NCBI RefSeq assembly: GCF_001425625.1
Contig: NZ_LMCP01000023.1
Span: 208,487 to 272,486 of the forward strand
Reading direction: 5' to 3'
DNA length: 64,000 nucleotides
Source of the DNA: Mesorhizobium sp. Root102
GTDB taxonomy: Bacteria; Pseudomonadota; Alphaproteobacteria; Rhizobiales; Rhizobiaceae
Position numbers and translations under genes: made by a program. Of this stretch, positions 34,702 through 42,626 are shown piece after piece (position 1 is the stretch's first letter; each line of letters begins with the position of its first letter). Under the pieces are notes generated by a model. That model made no database searches. It saw nothing but the letters and a program-made list of their open reading frames with translations, and was not told where the DNA came from.

Positions 34702-35106
34702 GTTGCAGCCTCAGGCAGGTCTCAACAGGACAATCGTCCGATAACGGCTCCGCTCACTCGTTCGCGACGTGATTGCCAAAAAGCCCGAGCGGAGGGCGTC
34801 TGAGAAAACCACGTAACCGGTCAGCCAACGATTCGAACGTTGCCTTTATATCCGTCAGGCGAGGCTACCTCTTTGATCTGCGACAAATCACGACCGCGTT
34901 TCAGCGGGACCGCATCACCCGCATTGCGGCAATTGGGCCAGACGCGCATCCTAGCCATCAAGGTCAAGATGCATCCTCCTGGCCCGTAGAATGCATGGAT
35001 TGACATGAACAGTTCACCGCGACTGTCGGCACCGGGTTCGAGCGCGCTTCGATACGACACCTAGTCGGGCGCTTTGGGAAACCGGAGGAGATTCCCTGGT
35101 CTCAGC
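34702..35106. other. Gap of about 400 bases without a confident gene
   Basis: The only notable frame is 34821-35060 on the minus strand (79 codons, containing MSIHAFYGPGGCILTLMARM). It has no clear ribosome site or known family and I leave it uncalled. The part next to 34701 should hold the promoter of the exporter operon, but no strong consensus is seen. Confidence 0.5.
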
Positions 35107-35556
35107 TCACCCGGCAAGCATAAGCTTCAGATAGCGGCCGATGAGGATCGTCGTGGGATAAAGGACGTCCTCCTCGGTTCGGGCATGCAGCATCAGCTTG
35201 TCGGCGAACCGAACCACATCTGGGTGTCCTTCGGCGCTCGCGGCATCTTTCAACTTAGCCAGTTCGGCGACAATGCTCTCATGTTCGACGAGCATGGTGC
35301 CGAGTTCGGCCTCCAGCCGGTCAGTCATCTGGAGCACTTCCGCCATATCCGGTTGAACCGTGCCGCGCGCTAGCCTTTTCAGGATGCCCAACGGCGGAAG
35401 CGCGTATTGCTCTTCCTTGACAAAATGGTCGTGCAGAACTCGGGCGACGGCATTTGCCGCCTCGCCCGTGCGGCCGCCCGCCTTGGTCGCCTCGACCAGC
35501 TCCGCATGCAGTTCATCGTGCTCGATCTTCAGCGTCCTGGGGATTTCCGGCAGCAT
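35107..35556 (-). CDS. Hemerythrin HHE domain protein
   Basis: The 149-residue four-helix protein has the di-iron ligand pattern of hemerythrins: LKIEHDELHAELVEA near residues 9-23, LHDHFVKEEQYALPPL near 42-57, LVEHESIVAEL near 90 and LMLHARTEEDVLYPTTI near 119-135. It likely binds O2 or NO, or senses iron or oxygen in the cytosol. The start at 35556 has GGAGG eight bases upstream. It lies in the oxygen/NO-related section next to a DUF6448 protein and a Crp/Fnr regulator. Confidence 0.85.
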   Translation of the reverse strand: MLPEIPRTLKIEHDELHAELVEATKAGGRTGEAANAVARVLHDHFVKEEQYALPPLGILKRLARGTVQPDMAEVLQMTDRLEAELGTMLVEHESIVAELAKLKDAASAEGHPDVVRFADKLMLHARTEEDVLYPTTILIGRYLKLMLAG

Positions 35557-35619
35557 TTCACTGTCCTCCTTTGGCAAGGGCGGACGCGCCCGCAAGCGCG
35601 CCCCTTTTTCTGATTGTAT

Positions 35620-36225
35620 TCATTCCCTGTGTTCGTTTCCCAGAGCACCGGCTGCCGCCTGACGCATACCTTCGACGAATGTCACAAACCCCAGCTCGGC
35701 GCTGACGCGCTCGCGCGCGGCGGCCACCTCGGCAGGAGTTTTCGGTTCCAGTGCCGAGCTCCTCGTATGCAAAACGTGCTCGAACCGGGCATTCAGGCCA
35801 TGCTGTAGCTCGTCGACCAGAATGCTCCTCACGTTACCCATGTCGCCACTCGCAATCGCCTTCTCGGCCACGGGAATCGCGGGACCAAAATCCATTCCCG
35901 CGGGCTTCAGGCCGGTGTAAGCGGCGCCTTCTCCTGCGCGGTGCAAACGGACCGCCGTTTCCATGAATGTCCTGTCGGCAAACCCTTTCGCCTCTGATCC
36001 GAGCCCTCGGACCTTTAGCGCCTGTCCGAAGTGCGCTTCGATCTCTGCCTCGGCCGTCGCTGGCGCATAGGGCAGAATGAGCCCGACATTGCCGGTGTCG
36101 AGCGCCTTGAGGGCTGCCTGCGCCACCGGCCCATCGATGGAATCGCAATGGGCAAATGCACTCTGTGTCCCGAACAGCAATCCAGCCGCGAGGGTGGTGG
36201 CTGCAAGCAGTTTGATCCTGATCAT
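35620..36225 (-). CDS. DUF6448 secreted protein
   Basis: The 201-residue product has a signal peptide (cleavage after FGTQSAFA) and the mature protein begins AHCDSIDGPVAQAALKALD, the hallmark of DUF6448. Function is unknown; it is predicted periplasmic. TAAGGAG lies upstream of the ATG. It follows the Crp/Fnr gene divergently and precedes the hemerythrin gene by about 60 bases on the same strand, so the two are probably co-transcribed. Confidence 0.8.
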   Translation of the reverse strand: MIRIKLLAATTLAAGLLFGTQSAFAHCDSIDGPVAQAALKALDTGNVGLILPYAPATAEAEIEAHFGQALKVRGLGSEAKGFADRTFMETAVRLHRAGEGAAYTGLKPAGMDFGPAIPVAEKAIASGDMGNVRSILVDELQHGLNARFEHVLHTRSSALEPKTPAEVAAARERVSAELGFVTFVEGMRQAAAGALGNEHRE

Positions 36226-36270
36226 AGTCTAGTCTCCTTATTCAGTTCACGATTTCCGCGAATATATGGT

Positions 36271-36290
36271 CTGAACCCGGTCGCGTTCAG
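36271..36290. promoter_or_regulatory. Palindromic operator candidate between DUF6448 and the Crp/Fnr gene
   Basis: CTGAAC-N8-GTTCAG is a perfect inverted repeat of 6-bp arms midway between the two divergent start codons (36225 and 36349). Its symmetry suits a dimeric Crp/Fnr protein, though it is not the Fnr/FixK consensus. Confidence 0.4.
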
Positions 36291-36348
36291 CGACGTAAGT
36301 CGCACAGGATGGATTTTTCGAACGTCACCGAGCAGGAGTGAGTTTCAG

Positions 36349-37065
36349 ATGGCAGGAATGCAGGATCTGAGTGCAGCCATCGAGCGGGCGCCCATCTTTC
36401 TCGGTCTGGACAAGCACGTTCTGGCCCGGATCGCCCGGATCATGCGTCCACAGCGCAACGGGGCTGGCAGGCAGGTTCTTGTTGAAGGAGAGCCGTGCAC
36501 GGGCCTATTCTTGGTAGTCGAGGGGCAAATCCGGCTAATCAAAAGCACTGCGGAGGGCCGCGATCAGGTGCTTGGGATCCTTGGTCCCGGAGCCACCTTT
36601 AATGAGATTGCGGTTTTTGACGGCGGTCCGAATCCTTTCGGTGCCGTCTCCGTAGGCGCTGCTTTTCTCGGCTTCCTGCCAAAGAGCGACATGATACGGC
36701 TCCTTGACCAACATCCCGAGGTCGCGCGGGCGGCACTGAAGATTCTATCCTCCCGCCAGAGATCCCTTGGATCAATGGTCGAGGATCTCGCGCTACGCGA
36801 CGTTACCGTCCGAGTCGCCCGTTTGCTGCTGGGATGCGTAGGCCATCATGGGCATATTATCGAAAGTGCCGAGACCGCATGCGAGCACATAACGCATCAG
36901 GAGATCGCTTCGATGGTAGGCTCTGTGCGGGAGGTCGCGCAGCGCGCGCTCAAGCAACTGGAGCGAGACGGCGCCATCTCGCTCCAGCGTAGCCGTGTCT
37001 GTGTCCGCGACGTCTCGAAGTTGAAGGCTTGGGCCGGAGGCGCTGGGAATGCCGGTGTCGAATGA
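36349..37065 (+). CDS. Crp/Fnr family transcription regulator
   Basis: The 238-residue protein has a cyclic-nucleotide-like sensor domain (LVEGEPCTGLFLVVEGQIRL near residues 44-63, LGPGATFNEIAVFDGGPNP near 78-96) and a C-terminal winged helix (THQEIASMVGSVREVAQRAL near 186-205). The N-terminal Cys cluster of oxygen-sensing Fnr is absent, so if it responds to oxygen it does so indirectly; a FixK- or Dnr-like role is possible. AGGAG lies nine bases before the ATG. It is transcribed away from DUF6448 and hemerythrin. Confidence 0.88.
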   Translation: MAGMQDLSAAIERAPIFLGLDKHVLARIARIMRPQRNGAGRQVLVEGEPCTGLFLVVEGQIRLIKSTAEGRDQVLGILGPGATFNEIAVFDGGPNPFGAVSVGAAFLGFLPKSDMIRLLDQHPEVARAALKILSSRQRSLGSMVEDLALRDVTVRVARLLLGCVGHHGHIIESAETACEHITHQEIASMVGSVREVAQRALKQLERDGAISLQRSRVCVRDVSKLKAWAGGAGNAGVE

Positions 37066-37110
37066 GGATCTTCGTCGAACTTCCCTGGCTGCAATCAACT
37101 GCGGACGCGC

Positions 37111-37323
37111 ATGCGAAAGGGAGCCGTCGCCGCGACCCGGTGCAAACCCGCCCCGCGCACTCAAGCATCGCCAGGCGGGCACCGCTACGCGCAACGCCAT
37201 CTGATCGAACGATATTTCTCAAAACTCAAGCAGTTCCGGTGCGCGACGACCCGCTTCGAGAAAACAGCCAAACATTACCCTACTATCGTCACGCTCGCCG
37301 CAACAATCCTATGGCTCAGATAA
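37111..37323 (+). pseudogene. IS5-family transposase, C-terminal fragment
   Basis: The frame ends with RHLIERYFSKLKQFRCATTR then FEKTAKHYPTIVTLAATILW, the common tail of IS5/IS427-group transposases (RxxxER.F..LK..R..ATR..K). The rest of the gene is missing. It lies directly behind the Crp/Fnr gene and in front of the tail of the cco operon. Confidence 0.6.
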
Positions 37324-37336
37324 GTGTCTACCCTTC

Positions 37337-37486
37337 CTAGGGTTTGTCCTCCTCATCGAGCAAGATGCGCTCCGCCGCGCCGTCGAGATCTTCGTATTGG
37401 CCTGCTCGGAGCGACCACATGAAAGCCGCGAGACCGACCAGCCCGAGCAGGATAGCGACGGGGACGAGGACAACAAGATAGTTCAT
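37337..37486 (-). CDS. ccoS: cbb3-type cytochrome oxidase assembly protein CcoS
   Basis: The 49-residue protein reads MNYLVVLVPVAILLGLVGLA followed by AFMWSLRAGQYEDLDGAAER and ends ILLDEEDKP. This is the CcoS/FixS pattern: one membrane helix, then W-S-L-R-x-G-Q-x-x-D-L-x-G. CcoS is needed to insert cofactors into cbb3 oxidase. Its ATG overlaps the fixI stop codon (ATGA), so it is the last gene of the cco operon. Confidence 0.92.
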   Translation of the reverse strand: MNYLVVLVPVAILLGLVGLAAFMWSLRAGQYEDLDGAAERILLDEEDKP

Positions 37487-39765
37487 CGACCGGCGACCGC
37501 TGCCGCCCGCGTCAAAACCGGCGCGTGAGGGTTGTCGTTAGATCGAGAAATCGAAGCCTGATGAAGCCGCATGGCGTTCGCCACGACGAGCACTGACGAG
37601 AGGGACATCGCAACTGCCGCCAGGAGCGGCGTAACCAAGCCACTGACGGCGAATGGCACGGCAAGCGCATTGTAGGCGACCGCGAGCACAAAGTTCTCGC
37701 GCACCAAGCTTCTTGCCTTCCGGGCGATGTCGAGCGCCGTCGCAACAGCCGAAAGGTTCTCGTGCAGGAACACGAAGTCGGCGGCGCTACGGCCGATGTC
37801 TGCGGCGGCGGCGGGCGCCATCGAAACATGAGCGGCCGCCAACGCCGGGACATCGTTAAGCCCGTCACCGACCATGAGCACCTTACGGCCCGCTGCGGCG
37901 AATTCTCGGATACGGGCAAGTTTTTCCGACGGCAGCAGTTCGCCTGCCGATTGGCTGACGTCGAGTTCCGCTGCCAGCCTCTCGACTGTTTCGGCGCGGT
38001 CACCTGAGTGTATCTCGACTGGAAGATCCAGCCGGTGCAGATGCCGCACAACCTCCTTGGCGCCTGGGCGAACGCGGTCTTCTATCTCGAACGTTGCGAG
38101 CATGGAGCCGTCGCTGGTCAGCACGACGACAGACCTGCCTTCCGCAACCGTATATTCCAAGCGTCCGTCGGCGAGTGCCCAGGCGGGCCGGCCGAGGCGA
38201 AAGAGCCTGCCTTCCATACGGCCCTCGATCCCCAAACCAGCTGTCTCGCGAACTTCCTCGAAGAGAGCCGCGCTCCCTGCCGTTCCGGCAGCGGCGATCG
38301 CACGGGCGGCAGGATGCCTCGACCCGGCCGCAAGGGCGGCCGCGATTGACAGTGCCGCTTGCGGGATCGTGCCGGAATTAACGACGCGCGGCCTGCCCAG
38401 AGTAAGCACGCCGGTCTTGTCGAACAGGACGGTGTCGATCTCGGCTAGACGCTCCAGCCCCGAACCGTCCTTGACCATGACACCTAGCTCGAACAGCCGC
38501 CGCGCCGCCATCACCTGGACGATCGGCACCGCGAGGCCGAGCGCGCATGGACAGGTGATGATGAGAACCGAGATCGCCACCGTAACGGACATGTGCCAGT
38601 CGCCGGTCGAAAAGAGCCAGCCGGCGAACGAAAGCGCGGCGATCGTGTGCACGACCGGCGAATAGAGCGCGGCGGCGCGATCGGCCAGCCGCCGATAGCG
38701 CGCCCGGCCGCCTTCGGCGACCTCCATCAGCCGGACCATTTCAGCAAGAAAAGAATTCTCAGTGCGCGCTGTGGTTCTGACGGTGAGTGGACCGGTAAGA
38801 TTCATGACGCCTGCCTGAACTTCGCTCCCCGGCGTTGCCGGGCTCGACACGCTTTCGCCAGAAACCAGCGACCGGTCGAGGTCGGAGCATCCCGTTTCCA
38901 CCACGCCGTCGAGCGGAATACGGTCGCCCGGGGCGACGAACAGAAGGGCGCCTGGCTCGATTTCGGCCAACGGCATGTAACGGCGCGTTCCGTCCGTCTC
39001 GATCAGCGTCGCGCCGGCAGGGACGAGACGCGCGAGCCCGGCGACGGCAGACCGCGCTCTTTCCCGCATCAGATGGTCAAGCGTGCGACCGATCAGCAGG
39101 AAAAACAACAGGGTTGTGGCGGCGTCGAAATAAGCGTGCTTGGCGCCCTGCACGGTGTCGTAGAGGCTGAGGCCAAAAGCCAGCGTCACGCCGATCGAGA
39201 TGGGGACGTCCATGTTGGTGCGACCATGGCGCAAAGCTCTCCAGGCCGAAGCATAGAAAATGTTGCCACTGTAAAGGATGGCGGGCAGCGCCAGCATGGC
39301 GGAAATTATGTGGAACGCCTGCCGGGTCCCCTCGTCGGCGCCAAGCCAGACGGATACGGAAAGCAGCATGATGTTCATGGCGCAGAAGCCGGAGAGCGCC
39401 AGAGCTTTGAGAAGACGCGACAACTGGCGATCGGTCCTGTCGGCCTCGAAGGAATGAAGATGCGCCGGATAACCGATCCTCTCCAACGCGCCCGACATGT
39501 CGGGCGCGACATCCGCAACCGCCCGCCAGCGGACCACAACCCGCCTGGTGGACAGGTTGACGCGCGCGCTGGTCACGCCCTCCAGGGCGGAAAGCGTCTT
39601 CTCCACGGCAGTGATGCAGGCGCCACAATGGATGCCAGGAACAGAAAGATCGGTCTGGCGGATACCGTCGCCGAGATCGCGGCTCGACAGGAGAATTTCC
39701 TCGGGCGCGATCGGTGGCGGCGGTTCGAATTCGAGCCTGGCCTCGGCGGGCGAGCAGCAGGACAT
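37483..39765 (-). CDS. fixI: Copper-translocating P-type ATPase FixI/CcoI
   Basis: The 760-residue pump supplies copper for cbb3 oxidase. It has an HMA domain with GIHCGAC at residues 44-50, a CPC metal site (ITCPCALGLAVP, Cys405/Cys407), phosphatase motif SGES near 302 and the hinge VMVGDGLNDVPAL. The phosphorylation motif reads D449-K-T-G-V453, where nearly all P-type ATPases have DKTGT. The phosphoacceptor Asp is present, so activity is possible but should be questioned. Start at 39765 (MSCCSPAEARLEF); 16 codons upstream are also open. Confidence 0.93.
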   Translation of the reverse strand: MSCCSPAEARLEFEPPPPIAPEEILLSSRDLGDGIRQTDLSVPGIHCGACITAVEKTLSALEGVTSARVNLSTRRVVVRWRAVADVAPDMSGALERIGYPAHLHSFEADRTDRQLSRLLKALALSGFCAMNIMLLSVSVWLGADEGTRQAFHIISAMLALPAILYSGNIFYASAWRALRHGRTNMDVPISIGVTLAFGLSLYDTVQGAKHAYFDAATTLLFFLLIGRTLDHLMRERARSAVAGLARLVPAGATLIETDGTRRYMPLAEIEPGALLFVAPGDRIPLDGVVETGCSDLDRSLVSGESVSSPATPGSEVQAGVMNLTGPLTVRTTARTENSFLAEMVRLMEVAEGGRARYRRLADRAAALYSPVVHTIAALSFAGWLFSTGDWHMSVTVAISVLIITCPCALGLAVPIVQVMAARRLFELGVMVKDGSGLERLAEIDTVLFDKTGVLTLGRPRVVNSGTIPQAALSIAAALAAGSRHPAARAIAAAGTAGSAALFEEVRETAGLGIEGRMEGRLFRLGRPAWALADGRLEYTVAEGRSVVVLTSDGSMLATFEIEDRVRPGAKEVVRHLHRLDLPVEIHSGDRAETVERLAAELDVSQSAGELLPSEKLARIREFAAAGRKVLMVGDGLNDVPALAAAHVSMAPAAAADIGRSAADFVFLHENLSAVATALDIARKARSLVRENFVLAVAYNALAVPFAVSGLVTPLLAAVAMSLSSVLVVANAMRLHQASISRSNDNPHAPVLTRAAAVAGR

Positions 39766-39778
39766 TACTGTCGCCTTG

Positions 39779-40585
39779 TCAACGCATTGCCTTGTACGCG
39801 TGCCAAGTGGCATGGCCGAGTAACGGGAAGATGACGATCAGAGCGAGGAAGCCGGTCCCCACGCTCAGCCCGAACAGCACCAGCACCACCAGGCCCCAAA
39901 CGAGCATCGGCAGGATGTTGTTCCACACCATCGCCATGCTGGTTGCCATGGCGGTCAGTGCGTCGATTGGCCGGTCAAGCAGCATCGGGATGGAAAAGAC
40001 GCTGATGGCGAAGCCGAAGGCGGCAAACAGGCCGCCGATCGCGCCGCCGACCACCAGCATGGCAACCCCCGTTGGCGTGGTGACGATCAACTGCGTTATA
40101 TGGTCGAGGCCTGGAAACGGCCGCAAGCCGAAGAAAAGCGCATATATCAGCACGGCGGCCCGCATCCACAAGAGCATGAGCAGGCAAAGCAGCAACCCGG
40201 TGAAAAAGATCTGGGCGCCGGCCCGCCGCCATCCATGCAGCATCGATCCAAGGCTCGGTGTTCCGCCGGCCTCGAGAACGCGACTCTTCTCGTACAGCCC
40301 AACCGCCGCTACCGGCCCGACGATCATAAACCCGGCGAGCGCCGGGAACAGGATATAGTCCCATCCGAAAGCGAACAGCGTCCAGACAAATACCGCCGAG
40401 ACGGCAAAGACGACAAAGCCGTAGGCGAGGCTCGGGCCCGGTCGCATCCAAAGATCGCTCCAGCCGGCCGCCAGCCATGACAGGCAGGCGCCTGCTGGCA
40501 GGTTGCGCTGGCGGGCCGGATTGCGCGTTTCCTCGATACCGGAAAGTTGCGTCAGCAGGCCATAGGGGCGTTCCGTGTCACTCAT
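39779..40585 (-). CDS. DUF2189 membrane protein
   Basis: The 268-residue protein has about six hydrophobic helices and the DUF2189 layout, starting with a soluble head (PAGACLSWLAAGWSDLWMRP) and ending FPLLGHATWHAYKAMR. Function is unknown, but genes of this family occur near oxidase and c-type cytochrome loci. GGAGT lies ahead of the ATG. It is 13 bases upstream of fixI and clearly inside the cco operon. Confidence 0.85.
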   Translation of the reverse strand: MSDTERPYGLLTQLSGIEETRNPARQRNLPAGACLSWLAAGWSDLWMRPGPSLAYGFVVFAVSAVFVWTLFAFGWDYILFPALAGFMIVGPVAAVGLYEKSRVLEAGGTPSLGSMLHGWRRAGAQIFFTGLLLCLLMLLWMRAAVLIYALFFGLRPFPGLDHITQLIVTTPTGVAMLVVGGAIGGLFAAFGFAISVFSIPMLLDRPIDALTAMATSMAMVWNNILPMLVWGLVVLVLFGLSVGTGFLALIVIFPLLGHATWHAYKAMR

Positions 40586-40602
40586 AATTCACTCCTGAAA
40601 CC

Positions 40603-40800
40603 TCAGCAGTCCGACTGCGCCGCGCGATAGACCCCGCTTCCGTGCAGCGGTTCCTTCAGATGCGCCACGCAGCCGGGCTGGGAGGTCATAGCCACATAGA
40701 CGAGATGAGCGTTGGCGCCACAGAAGATCGCGACGCCTGCGCCGACCAGCACCCATACGATCCAGTAAACCGGCTTTCTGCCGCCCGCTCGATCACTCAT
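40603..40800 (-). CDS. Small membrane protein in the cco operon
   Basis: The 65-residue product has one helix (VYWIVWVLVGAGVAIFCGAN) followed by a short periplasmic tail with two cysteines (QPGCVAHLKE and a C-terminal QSDC). It lies 13 bases after ccoP and 17 before DUF2189. It occupies the place where fixG/fixH would normally be found. It is much shorter than FixH and lacks its typical C-terminal domain, so I do not assign that name. Confidence 0.75.
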   Translation of the reverse strand: MSDRAGGRKPVYWIVWVLVGAGVAIFCGANAHLVYVAMTSQPGCVAHLKEPLHGSGVYRAAQSDC

Positions 40801-40813
40801 AGCAACGCCGCAC

Positions 40814-41695
40814 TCACGGATTTTCCACGCCTAACGAATGCACGTACAGGGCGAGAATCTTAATGTCGGTGGATGATAGACGCTTGCCCCAGGTCGGCAT
40901 ATGTCCCTGACGTCCGCCGTGAATGGTTGCCACGATAGTCTCGATATCTCCGCCGTAGATCCAGTATTTGTCGGTCAGGTTCGGCGCACCGACATCGGCG
41001 TTTCCTTTAGCGTTCTCACCATGGCAGGCCGCGCAGGTTGTCAGGAATACCTGGCGCCCGGCATCGATAGTATCGACGTTTTCGGGTGTGGCGTCGTCCG
41101 GATTGCTCAGTGAATGGACGTAGACGGCGACATTGTTCAGTTGCACTGGATCCAGCATCTCGTCACGGCCGAAGGCGGGCATTTGCGAGACACGGCTGTC
41201 GGCATGCGCGCTGTTGACGCCCACGCTGATCGTCTGGGCAATCGTTTCCGGTCCACCGCCCCAGATCCAGTCGTGGTCGGCGAGGTCGGGATAATTGCTG
41301 CCGCCGCGTCCGTCTCGTCCGTGGCAGGCGGCACAGTTGTCGCCGAACAGGCGGTGGCCGGTCTCCTGGACGATTTTCATCAGTTTCGGATCGGCTTGGA
41401 TTTCATCATAGTTCTTCTTCTCAATCGCCTCGACCCACGGCGCGCGCGCCGCGTTCGCCTCGACCAGCCTTTCGGCGACCATCTTGTGCTGGTCGGTATC
41501 GAGCAGCCCGTGCGTGTAGGTGGTGCCGAGCGGCCAGGTGGGCATCAGGAACCACCAGAGCACGGCAAAGACGTGGGTGACGATCAGGAAGATCAGCACA
41601 CCCCGCGGCACGGGCGTGTCGAGCTCGGTGATGCCGTTCCATTCGTGCCCAGTGGTTTCGCGCCCGCTTACCGGATCGATCTCCTCTACCGCCAT
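40814..41695 (-). CDS. ccoP: cbb3-type cytochrome c oxidase subunit III (CcoP/FixP)
   Basis: The 293-residue di-haem cytochrome c has one N-terminal helix (RGVLIFLIVTHVFAVLWWFL) and two haem-binding CxxCH motifs at Cys121-His125 (CAACHGRDGRGG) and Cys221-His225 (CAACHGENAKGN), with Met ligands in QMPAFGRDEM and HMPTWGKRL. It passes electrons to CcoN. The ATG overlaps the ccoQ stop by about 10 bases. Confidence 0.96.
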   Translation of the reverse strand: MAVEEIDPVSGRETTGHEWNGITELDTPVPRGVLIFLIVTHVFAVLWWFLMPTWPLGTTYTHGLLDTDQHKMVAERLVEANAARAPWVEAIEKKNYDEIQADPKLMKIVQETGHRLFGDNCAACHGRDGRGGSNYPDLADHDWIWGGGPETIAQTISVGVNSAHADSRVSQMPAFGRDEMLDPVQLNNVAVYVHSLSNPDDATPENVDTIDAGRQVFLTTCAACHGENAKGNADVGAPNLTDKYWIYGGDIETIVATIHGGRQGHMPTWGKRLSSTDIKILALYVHSLGVENP

Positions 41696-41856
41696 GGCCT
41701 GTCATCCTGCTCGAGAATATCCTTCTTGGCCGCGTTGAAGCGCGCGCGATTGGCGGGCCGGTAAGCGTAGATGACGACCGCCACCGCGAAGGCGATCAGA
41801 TAAAACAGCCCCCAGCTCTTGGCGAGCGCGACAAGCGTATCGTGGCTCACATCCAT
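41686..41856 (-). CDS. ccoQ: cbb3-type cytochrome oxidase subunit CcoQ
   Basis: The 56-residue protein has one membrane helix (SWGLFYLIAFAVAVVIYAYR) and a basic/acidic tail (FNAAKKDILEQDDRPWR). It is the small CcoQ subunit that stabilises the oxidase. GAGGAG lies six bases before the ATG at 41856; upstream in-frame ATGs are not needed. Confidence 0.93.
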   Translation of the reverse strand: MDVSHDTLVALAKSWGLFYLIAFAVAVVIYAYRPANRARFNAAKKDILEQDDRPWR

Positions 41857-41866
41857 GGTTCGCTCC

Positions 41867-42622
41867 TCAACCCCCGTTGCCGCCGACTTGGGGCGCGCCA
41901 GCCGCCTGCTCGCGGCTTGCCGCATCCGTCAGACGTCCGAGTACCTGCAGATATGCCACCAGCGCGTCCATCTCCGTGACTTCCGTCGTTACGCCGTCGA
42001 ATGCACTCACATCGGTCGCTTCGCCATAGCGCTTGACGACGCCCGTGGCGAAATCGCTGTCCGGCGTCGCCTGTCCGTAAGCGTCGCGCGCGGCATTGGC
42101 GATCATATCATCGGTGTAGGGCACGCCCAGTTCGCGCAGCACCGCCAGATGTTGGCCCAGATCGTCCATCTCAAGGGGTGTGCGCTCCAGAAACGCATAG
42201 GCCGGCATGTTGGATTCGGGCACCACGCTGCGCGGGTTGGTCAGGTGCGCGACTTGCCAGAAGTCGGAATACTTGCCGCCAACGCGAGCGAGATCGGGGC
42301 CGGTGCGTTTCGATCCCCACAGCATCGGATGGTCGTATTTGGATTCGACCGCGAGCGAATAGGGACCGTAGCGCTCGACATCGTCGCGCAGCGTGCGGAT
42401 CATCTGGCTGTGACAGGCATAGCAGCCTTCGCGCTCGTAGATGTTACGGCCGGCCAGTTCGAGCGGCGTGTAGACACGCATGTCCGGCGCGTCCTCGACC
42501 GTCTGGTGAATGGTAAAGAGTGGCGCGATCTCGACGATACCGCCGACGCTGGCCGCGGCAATGATCGCCAGCACCAAGCCGATTGCCGTTCGTTCGAGCT
42601 TGCGGTGGAACAGTTCAGGCAT
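41867..42622 (-). CDS. ccoO: cbb3-type cytochrome c oxidase subunit II (CcoO/FixO)
   Basis: The 251-residue mono-haem cytochrome c has one N-terminal helix and a CxxCH motif in REGCYACHSQMIR near residue 65, followed by the axial Met in ESNMPAYAFL. Start at 42622 (MPELFHRKLERTAIG) with GGAGT just upstream. Confidence 0.96.
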   Translation of the reverse strand: MPELFHRKLERTAIGLVLAIIAAASVGGIVEIAPLFTIHQTVEDAPDMRVYTPLELAGRNIYEREGCYACHSQMIRTLRDDVERYGPYSLAVESKYDHPMLWGSKRTGPDLARVGGKYSDFWQVAHLTNPRSVVPESNMPAYAFLERTPLEMDDLGQHLAVLRELGVPYTDDMIANAARDAYGQATPDSDFATGVVKRYGEATDVSAFDGVTTEVTEMDALVAYLQVLGRLTDAASREQAAGAPQVGGNGG

Positions 42623-42626
42623 CGGT

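Noticed and set aside
34821..35060. 79-codon minus-strand frame
   Set aside because: No ribosome site, no family and unclear codon use; left as part of the described gap.
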